This document shows, one piece after another, positions 7,774 to 8,029 of a DNA stretch of 8,029 nucleotides. The notes beneath the pieces are model-generated. The model saw only the letters and a program-made list of their open reading frames with translations, made no database searches and was not told where the DNA came from. Each line of letters begins with the position of its first letter. Within the stretch, counting starts at the first letter, position 1. The stretch is from Marinilabiliales bacterium. Lineage in GTDB: Bacteria > Bacteroidota > Bacteroidia > Bacteroidales > BM523. Location: the NCBI GenBank assembly GCA_002869425.1, contig PKSZ01000504.1:1-8029 (forward strand). Reading direction: 5' to 3'. Position numbers and translations under genes: made by a program.

Positions 7774-7790
7774 AATTCATGCACTGAATT
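7774..7790. repeat. 17-bp dyad AATTCA-TGCAC-TGAATT
   Basis: Perfect 6-bp inverted arms (7774-7779 and 7785-7790) flank a 5-bp spacer. The dyad ends one base before a TTG at 7792-7794, which could be the -33 element of an upstream kbl promoter whose -7 would be GAACTTTG (7816-7823, one mismatch to consensus). That position would suit an operator. No regulator gene is visible in the window. Confidence 0.3.
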
Positions 7791-7878
7791 GTTGAAATTA
7801 AGTAAAAAACATATGGAACTTTGTTTATAACATACTGCACAGCATTAAAAAAAAATACGCGGTATGCTATTTAAATTC

Positions 7879-7886
7879 TATTTTTG
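7879..7886 (+). promoter_or_regulatory. Candidate -7 element of kbl (TATTTTTG)
   Basis: TATTTTTG matches TAnnTTTG exactly and lies 49 bp before the kbl ATG, which would give a leader of roughly 44 nt. No TTG is found at the usual upstream distance, so the alternative pair TTG 7792-7794 with GAACTTTG 7816-7823 remains possible. Confidence 0.4.
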
Positions 7887-7935
7887 GTTACCTGAAAGTA
7901 ATGTAAATAAAGTATAATTTCTAAACTGAAAAAAC

Positions 7936-8029
7936 ATGTACGAAAACTTACAAAAACGTCTTCAAAAAGAACTACTTGAAACAAAAGAAGCTGGTCTTTA
8001 CAAAGATGAAAGAATAATTACCTCTCCAC
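7936..8029 (+). CDS. kbl: 2-amino-3-ketobutyrate CoA ligase (glycine C-acetyltransferase), N-terminal fragment
   Basis: Only the first 31 codons are in the window; the frame is open at the right edge. The visible start MYENLQKRLQKELLE, followed by AGLYKDERIITSP, matches the conserved N-terminus of Kbl, a pyridoxal-phosphate enzyme of the alpha-oxoamine synthase family (EC 2.3.1.29). It cleaves 2-amino-3-ketobutyrate with CoA to glycine and acetyl-CoA. The catalytic lysine and the PLP pocket lie beyond the window. Adjacency to divergent tdh makes the call much stronger than the short fragment alone would. The ATG follows an A-rich leader (CTGAAAAAAC), as for its neighbours. Confidence 0.85.
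   Translation, partial: MYENLQKRLQKELLETKEAGLYKDERIITSP

Larger units (their letters stand above)
7592..7935. other. AT-rich divergent intergenic region between tdh and kbl
   Basis: This 344-bp gap holds the promoters of both threonine-degradation genes. It is very AT-rich with several A and T tracts and contains no coding frame that looks real. It includes one good -7 candidate for each gene and two short dyads that could be operators; the middle portion is otherwise featureless to my reading. Confidence 0.8.

Noticed and set aside
7851..7866. Imperfect dyad around ATACGCGGTAT as an operator
   Set aside because: Only four base pairs match in each arm, which is expected by chance in this region.

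Overview
The window looks like chromosomal DNA from a member of the Bacteroidota, probably Bacteroidales/Marinilabiliales-like. It is AT-rich. Start codons are preceded by A-rich leaders without clear Shine-Dalgarno sequences, and several upstream regions contain the Bacteroidota -7 element TAnnTTTG. The gene content also fits: a periplasmic double-propeller/Y_Y_Y sensor joined to a SpoIIE-type phosphatase, and an epimerase-type threonine dehydrogenase paired with kbl. The phylum assignment is inferred from these traits, not from a search.

Layout from left to right. (1) 1-414, plus strand: the 3' part of a CPBP-family intramembrane protease gene, cut by the window edge. (2) 452-2152, plus: a 566-aa protein I do not recognise as a named family; it has a transglutaminase-like Cys/His core and possibly a second, degenerate core at the C-terminus. 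(3) 2155-2892, minus: a lipoprotein with an acidic linker and a three-helix C-terminus that resembles DUF4190. (4) 2899-6519, minus: a 1206-aa one-piece sensor (signal peptide, two propellers, Y_Y_Y, one membrane helix, coiled coil, PAS, PP2C/SpoIIE phosphatase). Genes 4 and 3 are only 6 nt apart and form a likely operon in the order phosphatase then lipoprotein. (5) 6578-6609: a strong intrinsic terminator for the gene to its right. (6) 6629-7591, minus: NAD-dependent L-threonine 3-dehydrogenase (tdh). (7) 7592-7935: a 344-bp very AT-rich divergent promoter region with two dyads. (8) 7936-8029, plus: the start of kbl (2-amino-3-ketobutyrate CoA ligase), cut by the window edge.

Two functional units can be read. 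tdh and kbl are divergently transcribed and together convert L-threonine plus CoA to glycine and acetyl-CoA. The phosphatase and lipoprotein operon looks like an envelope-sensing signalling unit, but no STAS-domain or anti-sigma partner lies in the window. I see no mobile element, CRISPR array, tRNA or rRNA. No clearly new defence or biosynthetic system is evident. The least explained items are the transglutaminase-like protein and the lipoprotein coupled to the phosphatase.
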